Assembly (NCBI GenBank): GCA_030704615.1
Contig: CM060732.1
Location: forward strand, 75,933,053-75,993,052
Direction of reading: 5' to 3'
DNA from: Takakia lepidozioides
Taxonomy: Eukaryota > Streptophyta > Takakiopsida > Takakiales > Takakiaceae
Length of the DNA stretch: 60,000 nt
In this document: positions 11,701 through 24,229 of the stretch, one piece after another
Layout of the letters: every line of letters starts with the position of its first letter
Numbering within the stretch: position 1 is the first letter of the stretch
Notes under the pieces: model-generated
Told to the model about the DNA's origin: nothing
Seen by the model: the letters and a program-made list of their open reading frames with translations, nothing else
Database searches by the model: none
Program-made: the position numbers and the translations under genes

Positions 11701-14700
11701 GGCCCTCTCTAAGCAGCCCAAAATCAACTATTGCTGAAGGGATTGTCCAAGCGTTAAAGCCTCATGCAGGTAAGCCGCCAAGAATTTCTGAAAGAAAGAA
11801 ATGAAATGGTACTTTATAATGTCCACGGAAAGCTCAAAGAGCTTATGGGACAAAATGGAAAAAACAAGAGAGGAAGCAAAACCAGAGCCAAAAAACAGCC
11901 CAAAAGCAACTACTGTTCAAGGGATTGTCTAAGGGTGAAGGCCTCGTAAAGAGAGGAATAGAAATGAAATGGTACTTTATAACATCTGTGGAAAGTTCGA
12001 AGAGCTTATGGGACAGAATGGAAAAAAAGACAGAGGAGACAAAACCAGAGCCAAAAAGCAGCCCAAAAGCAACTACTGCTGAAGGACAGAAAGGAACTTT
12101 GCACCGTCCATGGGAAGCCCAAGTTTCTGGGAAAAATGAAAAAATGGGAACTTCACTGTCTAGAGATCTCTTTTACGTAAACCAAAACCAGACAAGAAAT
12201 GAAATGAAATGAAATAGTACTTTCTAACGTCCGGGGAAAGCTCAAAGAGCTTATGGGTCAAAATGGAAAAAACAAGAGAGAGGAAACAAAACCAGAGCCA
12301 AAAAACAGCCCAAAAGCAACTACTGCTCAAGGGATTGTCTAAGGGTGAAGGTCTCGTGCAGGTAAGCTGCCAAGCATTTCTGATCGCATAGGCGGTCCTC
12401 CTGTTGCAGGTTTTCCCATCTACCAGTCTCTATCCGTAGATTGTGGGAGCCCACCCTGAACCGCCCCAAAGCCCTCAGGAGGGAAGGAGATAAAGGCGCC
12501 GAAAGGTAATTGGGGCCGCAAGATTCTATCATCACGGAGAAAGAAAGAAAAGAAAGAAAGAAAAGAAAGAAAGGAAGAGGTGTACTCTTTGAGTGGGAGA
12601 CACAAATGGACACAATTCAGATACGTGATCACTTCAGGTGGACATATACCTCATTCAAACAGATCACATTGGGAGCCATTATCTCGGCTGCAGTTATTGC
12701 GATAAGCTTGTGTGGTGGCTCGCTTGGCAGAAAGCAGATGTCTCCTGCCAAATGATGACACCACAGTAGCTGAGTATTAGGAGGACCCATGGGCAACAAT
12801 AGAAAAGGATACAGGCCCTCAGTATAGCTACGAGAGAAAAACCAAAAAAATTGTCAACAAGTGAGAGACTGAAGAGAACTGATCATACTCCCTTGAGGTA
12901 CTGCAAAGCTATAAAAACATGTACAAAGAGCTAATGTGGCAGAAAAGTAGCTACCAGAGCGTTCCAAGTCAGCTTCGTAAGCACCGGCATGATGAATATG
13001 GAGGGCCACCCAATTGGAAATAACAATGGCCAATATGACTGGCAATATGAAGTCAATGCCTGCTGTTCCCTCCACCATTATAACCACCTGCGTGCACAGA
13101 CCTACACATATTGAAGTGCTCAAACCTCTCCCCTCAGCTAATCTCATACCAATTGCAAGCAAAGGTGGCCAGCCTGAAATACAGAGCAACGACACACAAG
13201 CATGGAAATAACAGGACAAACCTGGGCAGGTAACTCCATGCTGGTAAAATGACCACCCACAGACAATATAAGAGCCAGGGAGATGAACAGGTAAGGAACA
13301 TGAGCCTGGAAAAGCTAGAAACCAAGGGCTGGGAGACAACAAGAGATGTAGCTAATAAGGCGAATAGTTACTAAATTACAGATGAAAAAGAAGCCGAAAT
13401 TGAAGCAAACTGGCTAGGAATCGAAAAATGTTTGAAAGTCCTCCAGCTCGCTGTTAACTCTGAAAACCCATTTGCTACCATTGTACTACAATTTGATGAA
13501 TGGATGTCGCATGTGTCCCTGGGCCCTTTGGGCATCCAGTAGACAGTATAACCTTTGTAAACACCCTTGTAATCACCCTTGCAGTCACCCTTGTAATCTG
13601 CTGGGTTTGAAAAGAAAACACATACCAAGGAGATTGATGCCCGAAAAACGCCACCCAGCATAGCTGTTGCACCCACCAGTGCATGGATACCAGGCTGCAC
13701 ATTCACACTAAGAACCCGGGAACCAGATCATCAAGAGGGGTAAGTACTCCGTGGGCCAGGGTAGATATCTCAGCAATGGCATCAACCTCAACAAAAACAT
13801 TATATACAATACAGTAAGTCCTATCAGCAGCAGGAGCATCTAAAGGGCCAAGCCAATATTAGTTACAAATTTTTGGTTGGATGTTGTTCACTTAAGGAGG
13901 ATTTCAGATCTACGTGACTCATTGCATCTACAGAAAAGAATTTTTCAATCCAGCTTCAGATCACTTTGCTCAGGAGTAGCCGGACTTACACTGGGAAGCT
14001 AGATTCAAATATCCGCCCTAAAAAAGCTCCAAATGATGCGCCTACCTAGTACAGACAAGAAAATTTTCTTTATTTTAAAACCATCCATAAGTAACAAAAC
14101 GAAATGGATGTAATGGGGGACATGTGCACCTGGAAAGAAATGTCACTTCTTGAGAAGACAGGAGTACTAACTGGTTTCCTGGTCTGGTTTTAACATTTGG
14201 TCTGGTCAATTTGATCCTACTTAACTGCACTCACCACTATAGATGGCATGAAAATGCCTCCTGGAGTCGCAATACCATAGGCCAGGATAAAGATTAACAA
14301 AAATGACATCCAGTGAATACCCAAACTTCTCACGGTAAAGTAGGATTCAACACCACCCTCCAACGCCAGCAAGTGCTGAATGGTCTGTTCCACAGTGAAA
14401 TCCAATAACCCAACACCATCAATGTCTAGTTTTGGTTCCATTCAACAGAGACGGCAAAGAATTAGAGAAGTGGTTCACCACACAGAAAGCAGGATGACAT
14501 CTTACTGTGCAACACTTGCAGAATGTTATGTTTGTGTGTATGTAGCAAGATAGTTCAAAATGATTTCCGAACATGACAAAAAATCTCCACTTAAGACTGC
14601 ATTTTACTAGAAAATTGAACCTTGAACAAGCGGGCCACCTAGCTTCCCAAGGATTGGATGATGGAGTTCAAGTCTATGTAAACGCACCGATCTGGTAGGA

Positions 14701-17700
14701 GCTCCATGGATTGATTAGATAGACTAACATATGAAAATTAGCCCTGACATGCTGTGAGTCTCTGATATGGAGTTAACGTGACTAATATAAGCTTCCATTG
14801 TGGCACACAAATATGTGACTCACACCGTCATCTCATAAGGTTTGAAAGATCCCCAAATGGAGACCAAATGACCTTGCTTTCACTTAACAATCCATAACTA
14901 ACTGTGCCTACCACATTCTGCACAAACTCCAAAAGGAAAACTATAAATTTTCTTAGTCTATACGACAAAAGCAGCTGGAAAATGTCACCTTATGTGGTAT
15001 AGAGAAAAACAAGGTGGCCAGGTCATTGTAATAGCCCAACCCAGTTTCTGGGTCCTCTTTGGGACATGTATATTGAAACCAATACTCATCCTCCTTTTGC
15101 CTGTCACATTGAGAACTTGCCTTAGAAGCATACTCTGCCATTTCAGGGTCTTGTTCCCCCTCCAAAACAATTCCTCACACCACCCTAACTTCCAGGGAAA
15201 TGGAGACGGAGAGAAGAAAGAAGGAAAGAAAAAACCTGAGCAAAACATCAACTCCAAGAGAGAGTGCTACTAACAATAACCTTTGACTACACTCACCCTT
15301 CCTGCAGGTGCAGACACTGACCGAAGAAGTGGGGCAGCACAAATATGACAGTGACTGCTATGAATGTTACCAAGCATGCCTCCACAATCCTGCAAACATT
15401 CCCACGGATATCATAGTCCATTCTCCATCAAGGGGCACGGGGGATAGTTTGGGGATCCCCTTCAAGGAATTGCCGCAGTCCCTGTGAATGTTACAAAGTT
15501 GCTGTCTCTTCTTGCTTCCTCATAAAACATGCCCATCTAGTAGTTTTATAATTGTGGTGCTGGTGATGGCTGTTTTTTTGGCTCTTTGGTTCTGTTTCCT
15601 CTCTATTTTCTTTTCCATTTGGTCCCATAAGCTCTTTGAGCTTTCTGCGGACGTTATAAAGCACCATTTCATTTCATTTCATTTCTCTTTGTGCAATAGG
15701 CATAAGGATGTAGCGACGCACAGAAAATAGACAGAGTAATGTAAATTGCTTCATGAGTGGCTTCTCCATACAGACAACGAGCAAACCTTAGGAGCTTATG
15801 TCTGGATGGTGGCCTATATTGAGCTAGCCAACCATGGGCGGTATTGAGAAATGCACCAAGCACACCTGCGCCTGCACTTGTTACTACAAATAGTGGCAGG
15901 TCCTGGAGGTCAAATTCTCGCTGCCAAATTCCACCATAAGCAGTGTCAATTACTCCAGACTCTATCAAAGCTTTTGCTTGGCACAAATTTAGGCATACTA
16001 GAACCCATCACATCTAAGTTGACTGCATGATGCTAACTACACTGCTGCTGCCTCAAGCAGATTTGCTTAAGATATCCCTTGATACATTGAAAGTATATGA
16101 CTACCTATGAATATAAAATGGATGCATAAGTCAAGCTTGCCATCTGACTTTCATGCACTTTTTGATTGGGATCTAAGTGAATTGATCCAAGCTGCTCAAT
16201 TACATTGCTTTGCCTCAAGCAACTGTGTTTCAAATAATTCCTCACACACATATCAATAGTGTGTGCGTACCCATCAATGACATGTTTGGACATTAGACCT
16301 TCAAGCTGCTGGTGACTTACCTTGTAATATATCCAGAAACTGAATGCAACTGGGAAATATTTGATTGAGGTAAGAAAACAAGTCACCATGGTTCACAGAC
16401 AACAAGGTTAGTTAGCTAGAAATAAGATATTCACCTGAAGGCCATGGAAGGAAAGGCGGCCAGGCAATGACAATGAGAAGTTCCTGTCTCACAATACATC
16501 AGGACAACTTTCATTAGCCACAGCCTAAACTTATTCGACCTCCAGGAGCATGCCAATGATATTGGGAGAGGAGTTTCCAAGAGCTTAATCCAGGAATGAA
16601 AATCCACCTTCGCTTTCTTCTTGACCAATAGCATCCCTCTTCCTCTCCTATTTAGTGTTTCCGTCTACACAGAGTCTCAACGGTATACGCACCCTTCATG
16701 AAGCCAAGACAATACCATGGTGGCACATGTGGTGCATAGCAATGACCGCCACATCACCTGCTCCAATCGCCCACATTAGCGTCTCTGTTGATCAGCTTAT
16801 TGCTAATGTTATCAGCAGAAAAAATTACAAAAGGGCTCTTCAGAAGACTACAAAAATGAAGGGTGGTGAGATACTCCTTCAATTGCCAGCGTCTTCTCCT
16901 TCTCAAAGTCTGTCTGCTCTTTCCAAACAAGGAGCAGTGTCTATGGCCGTATGGTTGCGGTCAGCAAAGGTTCAAGGCTTGCCTGCCAAGCTTGCTATCT
17001 TCATGTAGTCTTTCTCATTTAGGCTTGTCTCTGTGACAAGTGCACAAAACATGGGCATGTGATAATTTTTCCGGTGGGTCTGGAGGGATCTTGTGTCCCC
17101 ATGTCTTTGTTCTTCATGTCGGATTCTGTTTCTGTTGCTGCTCATGTTCACTTTTTAGCATTAAATTTTCAAGGAGAAATGGCTGACCTTTCTGGACCAA
17201 AAACTTGAGGCTTCTTCAAGTGAGAACAGAACTCCGCCGATTGGTGCACCAAATGCCGCTGCCAGGCTGCCACAACACAGATCTGGGACTATCTACTGGC
17301 ACAACTCTGCATAATGAGAAGTTTCCTGCTACTCAAGATTGTTATGGAGCTATAAGCAAATTTCGTTTCCCAATTCCCTATCAAAACAAGGGACTAATGA
17401 AGAAGTACCCTGCTGCTGTCCCCGCTGAGATGAACTCTCTGCGGTCCTTATCATTGTGAAAGTCCTGCAACATAAGTGTAATGTTAGGTAGATAATCTAA
17501 ACGACTCCAAGAAAGGAGGAATAAGATGACAGGATGATGTGTGAATGCTTTGCCATCACATCAGAAGCCATCATTTTCAGTAGCAGTTCCATAAAACTCT
17601 TTGCAGCTTCCAGACCCAATGTGCACGACTACTCGTTCCTCTCCTAGATTGAAATAGGCTACTCAAGCTTTGGGTTACCAAAAGGTTGGTTCAAAATGGA

Positions 17701-20700
17701 GACAATAATCTCGTGAGCCTGGAACAACATCAGGCGACTGCTCACTGTCAGTTCCCTGAGCACCACAGCTTGAGATTTTCGAGACAGCCAATTCTGCCTT
17801 GAGATGCAGGATGAACAGCTCATGCTTGCACCTGTCAAGAACAGCATTTGGTTCAAGTTATTTGTGGCCGCAAAGAGAGCTTGGGGTTCTTGCAACTTGC
17901 TCTTGTGAGGGCAAATAAGGATACGACAAGCCTTGCTCCCTTGAGCAAGACAACCTGGGCATTGTGACATTATTTACATTGTCTTAATCAGCCCCATTCA
18001 AGTATGTCTGTTCCCGTGCTTTTTGCGGTCTTCGTCATAGCATCACTCTGTTTTGGTTTTATAGTATAGTCCTATGCCCATGTAGCTCTCCTGGTAAGCT
18101 AATAAGTTTCACCTACTTACGAAGGGCATAGCTCTATTCCAGAGTTTGTTGAGCTTGTCACAGCAGAGACGAGGGGATCGTGGTGTTCCTTCTTTCTTTC
18201 TCAGTGGGAAGCTACCATGCATCCATGTGAGCGACGAAGCAATGGCCGCACCAATGTGCACCATAGGCCCTTCTTGTCCAATCTGCCCCATAGCCACTCC
18301 ATCCACCAGATGTCACTTTTTCAACAACCAGTTTTGAAAGTTAAGCCAGGCAAATCAATCATTTTTTGAATGAGGATCTCAGCAGATGAAGGAAATAGGC
18401 AGTGAAAGCTAGACCAGACAGAACAGGGAACAGGAGAAGTGGTGAGGAAGGGGTAAGAAGTAGGGGATGGAAAGGTGCAGAAATAATACTCTAGCTACCA
18501 GAGCACATACAAATGATGGTTAAGAACCATACAAGTTTCCCTTTAGAACCCAATCAATGAGCACACAGCTAATTACCCTGATCCCAACCATCTCTCTATC
18601 CAAAGTGATTGAGATCCATTTGAAGGGCTTAGACTGTAATAAAACTGATACAAGATGCTGAGACACAAACTCTCCCTTCTCCCGTCCATGGGCCTCAGGG
18701 CTCCCTGTGAATGTGATAAATCTTATTCTTTCTTTCTGTCCCGGGAAGGCATCTACAACATACCCATAAAGACTGCTACCCACCTGCTGATGTGGTGATG
18801 AAATTTGCTACTAACCCCTCCCCTGAAAGCTACCGGAAGCAATTATGCGCTTTGTTTACTTTACACAATGACAATGGGTGAAGTAGGCAATGTGGGACAT
18901 ATTCCCACTTCCTGTTCATTTGCTGGAATTCATCCGGAACTCAGTTTCAAACCCAATTCAGCAAGCCCCTACATAGTAAACAAATCCATGGACATACATG
19001 ATCAAAAGTAACTTTGAGCTAGAAGAGAACTAGAAGGTAAGAGTTGTGAGAATCTTACTGGTAGGCCAGAAGATACAGTGCAGATTGTTCCAATAAACTG
19101 CATACACAGCAGAGTCAAATACAACACAAACTTACTTGATGTTGCTGAGACCCATTATGAATGACAGAGGAGCTCCGAGACATCGACTTTCGGAAATACT
19201 AGCCCAAGCTTGCCTACAACATAACACTAAAACTTGTGATGCTCTTTGAGGCACATCTCAATGAAGTACACTGGTGAGCTATATTGAAGAACATCTGGTC
19301 CCCAGCAAGGCCTACAGAAAGGGTGCATTTTTCTGACACCACAGAGTACTGCCTACAGCAAATAGCAGAGGCTACAAAATTTCCTCTTTAACAAGGTACT
19401 GTGGTTGCCACAGTGGATACTCTGGAACAACTCTTCTGCCCCAGTACCAGGAGAATCTGGATCAGTCACGTCTTCCCCAAATATATCTTCTACCAATGCT
19501 AGCAGGACATCTGGATGTGTCATTCTAAGATTGATGCAGAATGACCACATCAGCTTGGAGCTATCAAGAAAATATCAAATTCGAATTATTTCTTTGTGCA
19601 ACCAGCTTGGGGTATTCTGCAACAAGCTCTCTTAAGGAAAATGAGAGACCAAGATTTTCCATGTAAATAGTTTATCTATGTGCTTCCCTTTTTGCATGCC
19701 CAAAAGCCAGAGAAAGAAAGAAGAAATGGAACCTTATAACGTCCAGGGAAAGCTCAAAGAGCTTATGGGACAAAAGAAAGGAAGAAACAGAAAAGAGAGA
19801 GGGACCCCCACTAGCAGCCCAAAAGCAACTATTGCTCAAGGGAATGTCTGGGAGAGTCAATGCATCACACAGGTAAGCTGCCAAGCATTTCTGATACTTG
19901 TCACAAAAGATCTCCGTGCGAGATTGGGTATCACGGAATAGACAATTGAATCTCCCACGGATCTCAAGTGTTCTTCACTTTCCATTACCCTGTAGTTCCC
20001 AGCACAAACGCAGCATAGGCAGTCCTCATGTTGCAATTGGAGAGAAACTAGAGGAAAACTTTAGAACATGGGGCCCTGAGGGTCCATGGGTCAACAAACA
20101 ACAAACAGAAGTTACCTTTGTGGTTAAAGTGGATAGCTGAAAAATCTCTGGTATATCATTCCCATTCAAGTATGCAATTACTAGTGTAACCTGTACAAGT
20201 CCACCAGATATTTAGGGTCAGACTTCAAAGACCAGCCCAGCATATGTACAATCCTAGATCAAGAACAATTCATGCACACCTCATTTTCTGACTACCCTGA
20301 ATCTCAGGGGTAGGGGGTTGTACGAATTCATCATATATGATGAAGAAGCCACATTTAAACCAAGATCTTTAACCTATCTCCCACAATCATATCAAATTAA
20401 TGTCACCCTTGTGATTATTTAGCTTGATTGGTTGGAGATATAAGAATTCAACCACAGATCATTATGGCATTTTCATGCTACACCAATCTTTTTTCCTTGA
20501 GAAAGACCTCCAAGAACTGTACTACTGCAAGTACCTCTGACTTTGGCCACAGAAAGGTTTGACTTATGTCTTGCCTACCAGTAACCTGCTAACACGATGG
20601 CAGTCTGAGCGCAATATCAAAGGCCCTTGTGTAGTCCCTGCCTAAAAGTACATCTTTTTGAAACCTTGTAGTTCTCTTCTATCGCCTGTGTAGAAAAGAA

Positions 20701-21195
20701 TCTGAGCTGAGCACATTTGTACCAACATGGGAACCTGCGGAGAGTGGCTTACCCCACCACCTGCAGCAGCTGGGGCCCAGAAAAGGACCAAGCAACTGGA
20801 AAGTAAAACCAGGAAAATGCCAAACCCCGCATATCCAAGGAGCACAAGCCCTAGCCCCAGCCCTTGCTCAATGGCCTTCTCTGTCGAATCCTTCTGCAGA
20901 ACATACCAAGAGTTTAGTCAATAAACCCTACTTCAGATAAACTAACCCGATGATCAAATTTTATGCTAAAAGCATCTCCTTCTGGACACTTTAACCCACT
21001 AGCCACGTCTGCAGAAGCAGTCACCTTGAAAGTAATGAGAACCTCTTGAGAGGTCTCAATGATGTATGCAACCAATCCTGCACATTAAAACGTGAACATA
21101 GTTAGCCCAGCAAATAGAACTTTCGTATAACTATTCTCTTCCATAAACTCCTTGAGCGTATCATAGGCGTCATAGACTTCTCAAATCTACTTCTT

Positions 21196-21227
<32 letters not shown>

Positions 21228-23285
21228 TTCGCTCAAACTGGGCGCGGGGTCAATGGCCACAAGGCTACGGCAAACAACGTCTAATGAGTACATTCTCTCA
21301 TTTTCCAGTGCAAGTCTTGACCTTGCTGGATAAATCTGACATAAACGCTGTAGTGTCCAAAGCCCCATCTGTTGCCAGGAAAACCTCACCCATCATGGAT
21401 GACCTCAAGGGTTTACCCATCTGGGCACTAGACTGACATTTAACCTCAGGGTGGGAAGCCTACCTTTGAACAGCAAACAGATGCAGAGAGGAAAGGGTGA
21501 TTGCAAATGCCCGCTGTGTGGGCAACCTGAAGACAATATCCACTTTCTGATTCCATCGTCCTGGGTACTCTCACCAGAGAGACACCCTCTTCAAATCATC
21601 AAGGGAATAATTATTCCTGTACCTCTGTTCCTGTACCTCTTTTGGCTCTCGAAGCGGAGCCAAAAGCCCTGGCACTTTTGGGGTCTAGTTATTGGGCAAA
21701 TCACACACGGCAGACTGATGCTAGTGTGAAGGGATTTCGAGAGGATATCTGGAAAACTTGGATAAATTGTCTATATCAAGGTAAGTCATACTACTGGCGT
21801 CAGCCCCTTACAAAGGTAGTTTCTGTCCCTTTCTGTTCCGCTCAAACTGGGCACGGGGTCTATGGCCACAAAGCTACGGCAAACAAAGTCTTACATTCTC
21901 TCTAGTTTAAACCCTGGTGGGCGAGAACCCCATGTGCAAAAGGTTCTGGGAGGGTTAGTTTCCAGCGGGGTCAATGGCCATAAGGCTGTGGCAAGCCAAC
22001 ATTCACAGGGAACGTCATGAGTACATTCTCTCTAGTTTGGTTCTCTCTTTCTCCTGCCTCCTTAGTCTTGGTCCACCCCTCACAATTTTCTGTCTTATTC
22101 TATTACTCTCTCACTTGGACTTTCTTTTGGTCCCCTAGACCATCAAGACTGAAGTGCTAGCAAGCTTAACTACATGAGGCACTGCAACTCTGGGCAAATT
22201 TTGGAAATCGAGACTCTTTTGGTTTCTTCTTGTCCTTTGAGTGTCCGTAGCCTCTTGCTTCCTGGGAATATAGTAATTCTTTTGTTGTCATTATTCCTAG
22301 ATTCTCTTCATCCAACTTAAGTGGCACTTTGGCTGCAAAATTGGAAGAGCTGATAAGCAGGTCCTGAAACCAGGAGTATGGGAGCCCAGAAAAGTACGCA
22401 GGTCTTTTGTTACTGCATTGGAGGGGGGGAACCAGTGGTTAGAATATTATATCTCACAAGAAATAGGACTTGTAGGGCCCCTTAAGAAGAATAAGGTAGG
22501 GAAGGGCATACCGACAAGAACACCGATCATTATTGTGATGCTCCACTTGGCAACTGTGAAGCCCGTGTACCTGTCCACACCCACACACCAGTAGCCACAT
22601 TTCCCATTGAAAATCAATTGTAAATTGATTGAAATTGATACAGCTGAGAAAGTTTTCAAGAGTGGCCTGCAGATACAAAAGGTCCAACTAAGTGGCCAAC
22701 TAAGGGCATTGTGGTGAGCACAGTCAATGCCAACTCAAATTCTACTAAACAAGCTCTACAACTTCTGATTGGAACAGAGGAGATTTACTTCCAAATTCGC
22801 TGAGTGATGTCTCTAGAAGAGATCATGAATGTAGGAAGCGATGCATAATGAGGAGAGTCCAAAAAGTAATGCCTCTATAAGCTCAATCAGACTTCTACAG
22901 GAGTTGAGCCAAGGCCTCCTGTTTCAAGAACCAATTGGCAACAAGCTTGTAATGCTCAACGAAGATGAGCCAACCAAAATCTTTTGCACCTGAGCTGAAG
23001 TGGAGGTGCAAGAGGACTGAAGATAACTGTTTCACCCTAGAGCTTAACAAATGTTAATTTGTGTGAAAAGTACACCTGAATAGGAAAAACTTACCCATAG
23101 AAATGCCGCTGGTTTTGCACTTTCTGTTGGGAGTGCACTGAACTGTGGATTGGATCATAGTCAAGGCTCTCAAAACCTAGTTCATCCTCAGGAGATTCCT
23201 CATCCTGGTGGTCACTGGAGTTATCCTCAGCTTGGTCTAGGAGCAAGGGAACTTGGATTTCACTGTCCATATCTGCCATCTGCAT
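8736..23285 (-). CDS. CLC-type voltage-gated chloride channel/exchanger, spliced
   Basis: Membrane anion channel or anion/H+ exchanger. Exons in order: 23095-23285 (ATG 23285 or 23279; acidic start, GFESLDYD), 22512-22570, 21025-21077, 20753-20893 (APAAAGGG), 18121-18282 ([14 protein letters not shown], selectivity motif with gating Glu), 17188-17292 ([20 protein letters not shown]), 15787-15959, 15297-15389, 14989-15100 ([10 protein letters not shown]), 14235-14384 ([12 protein letters not shown]), 13990-14045, 13626-13694 ([15 protein letters not shown]), 12955-13087, 12650-12744, 10555-10911 (CBS1), 9693-9836, 9311-9399 and 8736-8892 (CBS2, ending ITRKDI plus about 40 residues). Most junctions are GT-AG with matching phase. 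Not located: the exon after APAAAGGG (expected YLNG loop) and one between FSLEEASS and 15959; the 13990 donor is ambiguous. The gene is probably functional, with the gaps reflecting my reading. Introns are full of repeats. Confidence 0.88.
11560..12350 (-). repeat. Array of five non-LTR retrotransposon 3' ends
   Basis: Five copies in one orientation start near 11579, 11645, 11813, 11976 and 12220. Each has a (GAAAT)n run, then a TTTATAACGTCC-like block, AAGCTC and AGAGCTTATGGGACA, and a purine-rich stretch. Read on the minus strand, each ends in an (ATTTC)n tail, the usual form of a LINE or SINE 3' end. Copies differ in length (spacing about 66, 168, 163 and 244 bp). They lie in the CLC intron between exons 12650 and 10911. 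Confidence 0.7.
12365..12530 (-). mobile_element. C-terminal fragment of a non-LTR reverse transcriptase
   Basis: Minus-strand translation contains [19 protein letters not shown] followed by a cysteine-containing segment ([10 protein letters not shown]). This is the layout of the zinc-binding tail of plant LINE reverse transcriptases. It sits directly upstream, in minus-strand sense, of the (ATTTC)n-tailed array, so the array units are probably this element's 3' UTR. Short and frame-damaged. Confidence 0.6.
12541..12576. repeat. GAAA-rich microsatellite
   Basis: Imperfect run of AAAG/AAAAG units within a CLC intron. Confidence 0.8.
15530..15692 (+). repeat. Solo 3' end of the (ATTTC)n-tailed element
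   Basis: Plus-strand copy of the same unit as at 11.6-12.3 kb, here in opposite orientation: TCCCATAAGCTCTTTGAGC, TTATAAAGCACC, then (ATTTC) repeats to about 15690. It overlaps the sequence just below CLC exon 15787-15959. Confidence 0.75.
19690..20070 (-). repeat. Another copy of the (ATTTC)n-tailed element with a trace of coding sequence
   Basis: 19725-19885 repeats the unit (CCTTATAACGTCC, AAAGAGCTTATGGGACAAAA). At 19950-20060 the minus strand reads a short Cys-rich piece (EDCLCCVC) like the zinc tail seen at 12.4 kb. This copy therefore links the tail to the coding part. It lies in a CLC intron. Confidence 0.6.
21203..21227. repeat. (TG)n microsatellite
   Basis: Perfect TG dinucleotide run of about 25 bp in a CLC intron. 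Confidence 0.95.
21230..22050 (+). mobile_element. Non-LTR retrotransposon 3' fragment with zinc-binding motif (copy 1)
   Basis: At 21451-21790 the plus strand reads [18 protein letters not shown] followed by a His, the CxxC...H pattern of the C-terminal zinc knuckle of LINE reverse transcriptases. A second copy of the same protein segment is at 26.8 kb. Around it are copies of a unit of about 65 bp containing GGGGTC, ATGGCCACAAGGCTACGGCA and TGAGTACATTCTCTC (at 21231, 21840 and 21970), probably 3' UTR repeats. Inside a CLC intron; dead. Confidence 0.65.
22205..22420 (+). pseudogene. Probable second DYW-region relic
   Basis: The first 100 bp match 4765-4860 (shared TAGTAATTCTTT and ATTATTCCTAGATT-like strings). 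The plus strand then reads NSFVV and [11 protein letters not shown], resembling the start of the E+/DYW region (usually FVVGD...[13 protein letters not shown]). No CGDCH part is present. Weaker than the 4.9 kb relic, but the shared flank supports a common origin. Confidence 0.4.
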
Positions 23286-23401
23286 GCCTGTCTTTGTCAG
23301 AAGAGGTGGTGAGCATGAGGAAGTGATAGTGTGAGGGCAACCACGTGGGGGCTAAGACTCCAAATTCCAAGTGGCAAGAATGTGAAGGACATTGTATTCT
23401 G

Positions 23402-24194
23402 CTATATTTTGTACATGTTCGGTGCTGCAAATAAACATGAGCCAAAAAAGCTGACAACTATAATCCAGATGTAAAGCAGGCAGACAATGCAGGCTTTCTG
23501 AAAATGTGGCTGTGGAGATTCAAGGAAAACATTAACTGGAAGAAGGGGAAGAATTTCATTTGATGCACTGGAGTTTGGGGTAGAAGGTACCTCTTGCAAC
23601 ATTGCTACAGGATGCTGAAGAGGAGGACGCCACCACATGGAGTCTCCACTTCAGATTGGCTCATGCTTCCAAAGCTCAGACACTTCCGGAGAGATCCAAA
23701 TCGGTTTTACCACATGGAAGAACATTCCTGGGAAAGCCTCTGAGACATCTCAACGGCACTCACTGTCATTTGAATGTTTTTGCCATCTGGATGAGATCCT
23801 CGCCCCGAATAAAAGCAGTCTAAACGTAACATCTCCTAGGTTTCTCACTGGCAGAAAACAACAGCAAATGTCACGGAACTACCTTTGTGCGTGTTATGAT
23901 TGACACTTCTATTGAAATGCTCCTCTCGTCTCCAGGTGCAATCCTCCAGCTAAAAATCAAGCCTAGATCCTTGTTAAATGTTAGTGCAAAGATTCGACCA
24001 TGGTACCGAAGCAGCGGAGGAGTCAGAATGATGTATGCCGTGTTCCTGAGATCCAAAGCTCGCTGTAAGTGAAAGTCGGCCAAGTAAGTGAAGCCAAGAA
24101 CAACTCCGACTTCGTGAATTTGAAGATGCCTGTGCGAGGGAACGAGCTCAGTGGATTTCACACCAGAAATTGGAAAGATACACTGACAAGACAA
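23402..24194 (-). other. Unidentified minus-strand coding traces with a membrane segment
   Basis: Two stretches look protein-like. 23871-24194 reads hydrophobic and beta-rich sequence (NTAYIILTPPLLRYHGRIF, GLIFSWRIAPGDERSISIEV). 23402-23580 ends in a strong predicted membrane segment (VCLLYIWIIVVSFFGSCLF) a few residues before a stop. In between, frames change at possible splice sites and one TGA interrupts. This could be a small C-tail-anchored membrane protein gene upstream of CLC, about 120 bp from its start codon, or a decayed gene. I do not recognise the family. Confidence 0.3.
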
Positions 24195-24229
24195 AAAAAT
24201 TCTGTAGCATCAAGTTTAAACAAGATATA

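Noticed and set aside
16431-16634. Candidate CLC exon after FSLEEASS ([11 protein letters not shown])
   Set aside because: Only weak resemblance to the expected WR.FF segment, and the phase does not fit either neighbour. Left out of the gene model.
19130-19210. Candidate missing CLC exon ([16 protein letters not shown] in one frame, good GT and AG borders)
   Set aside because: Phase does not fit the preceding exon ending at 20753 and there is no YLNG-like motif.
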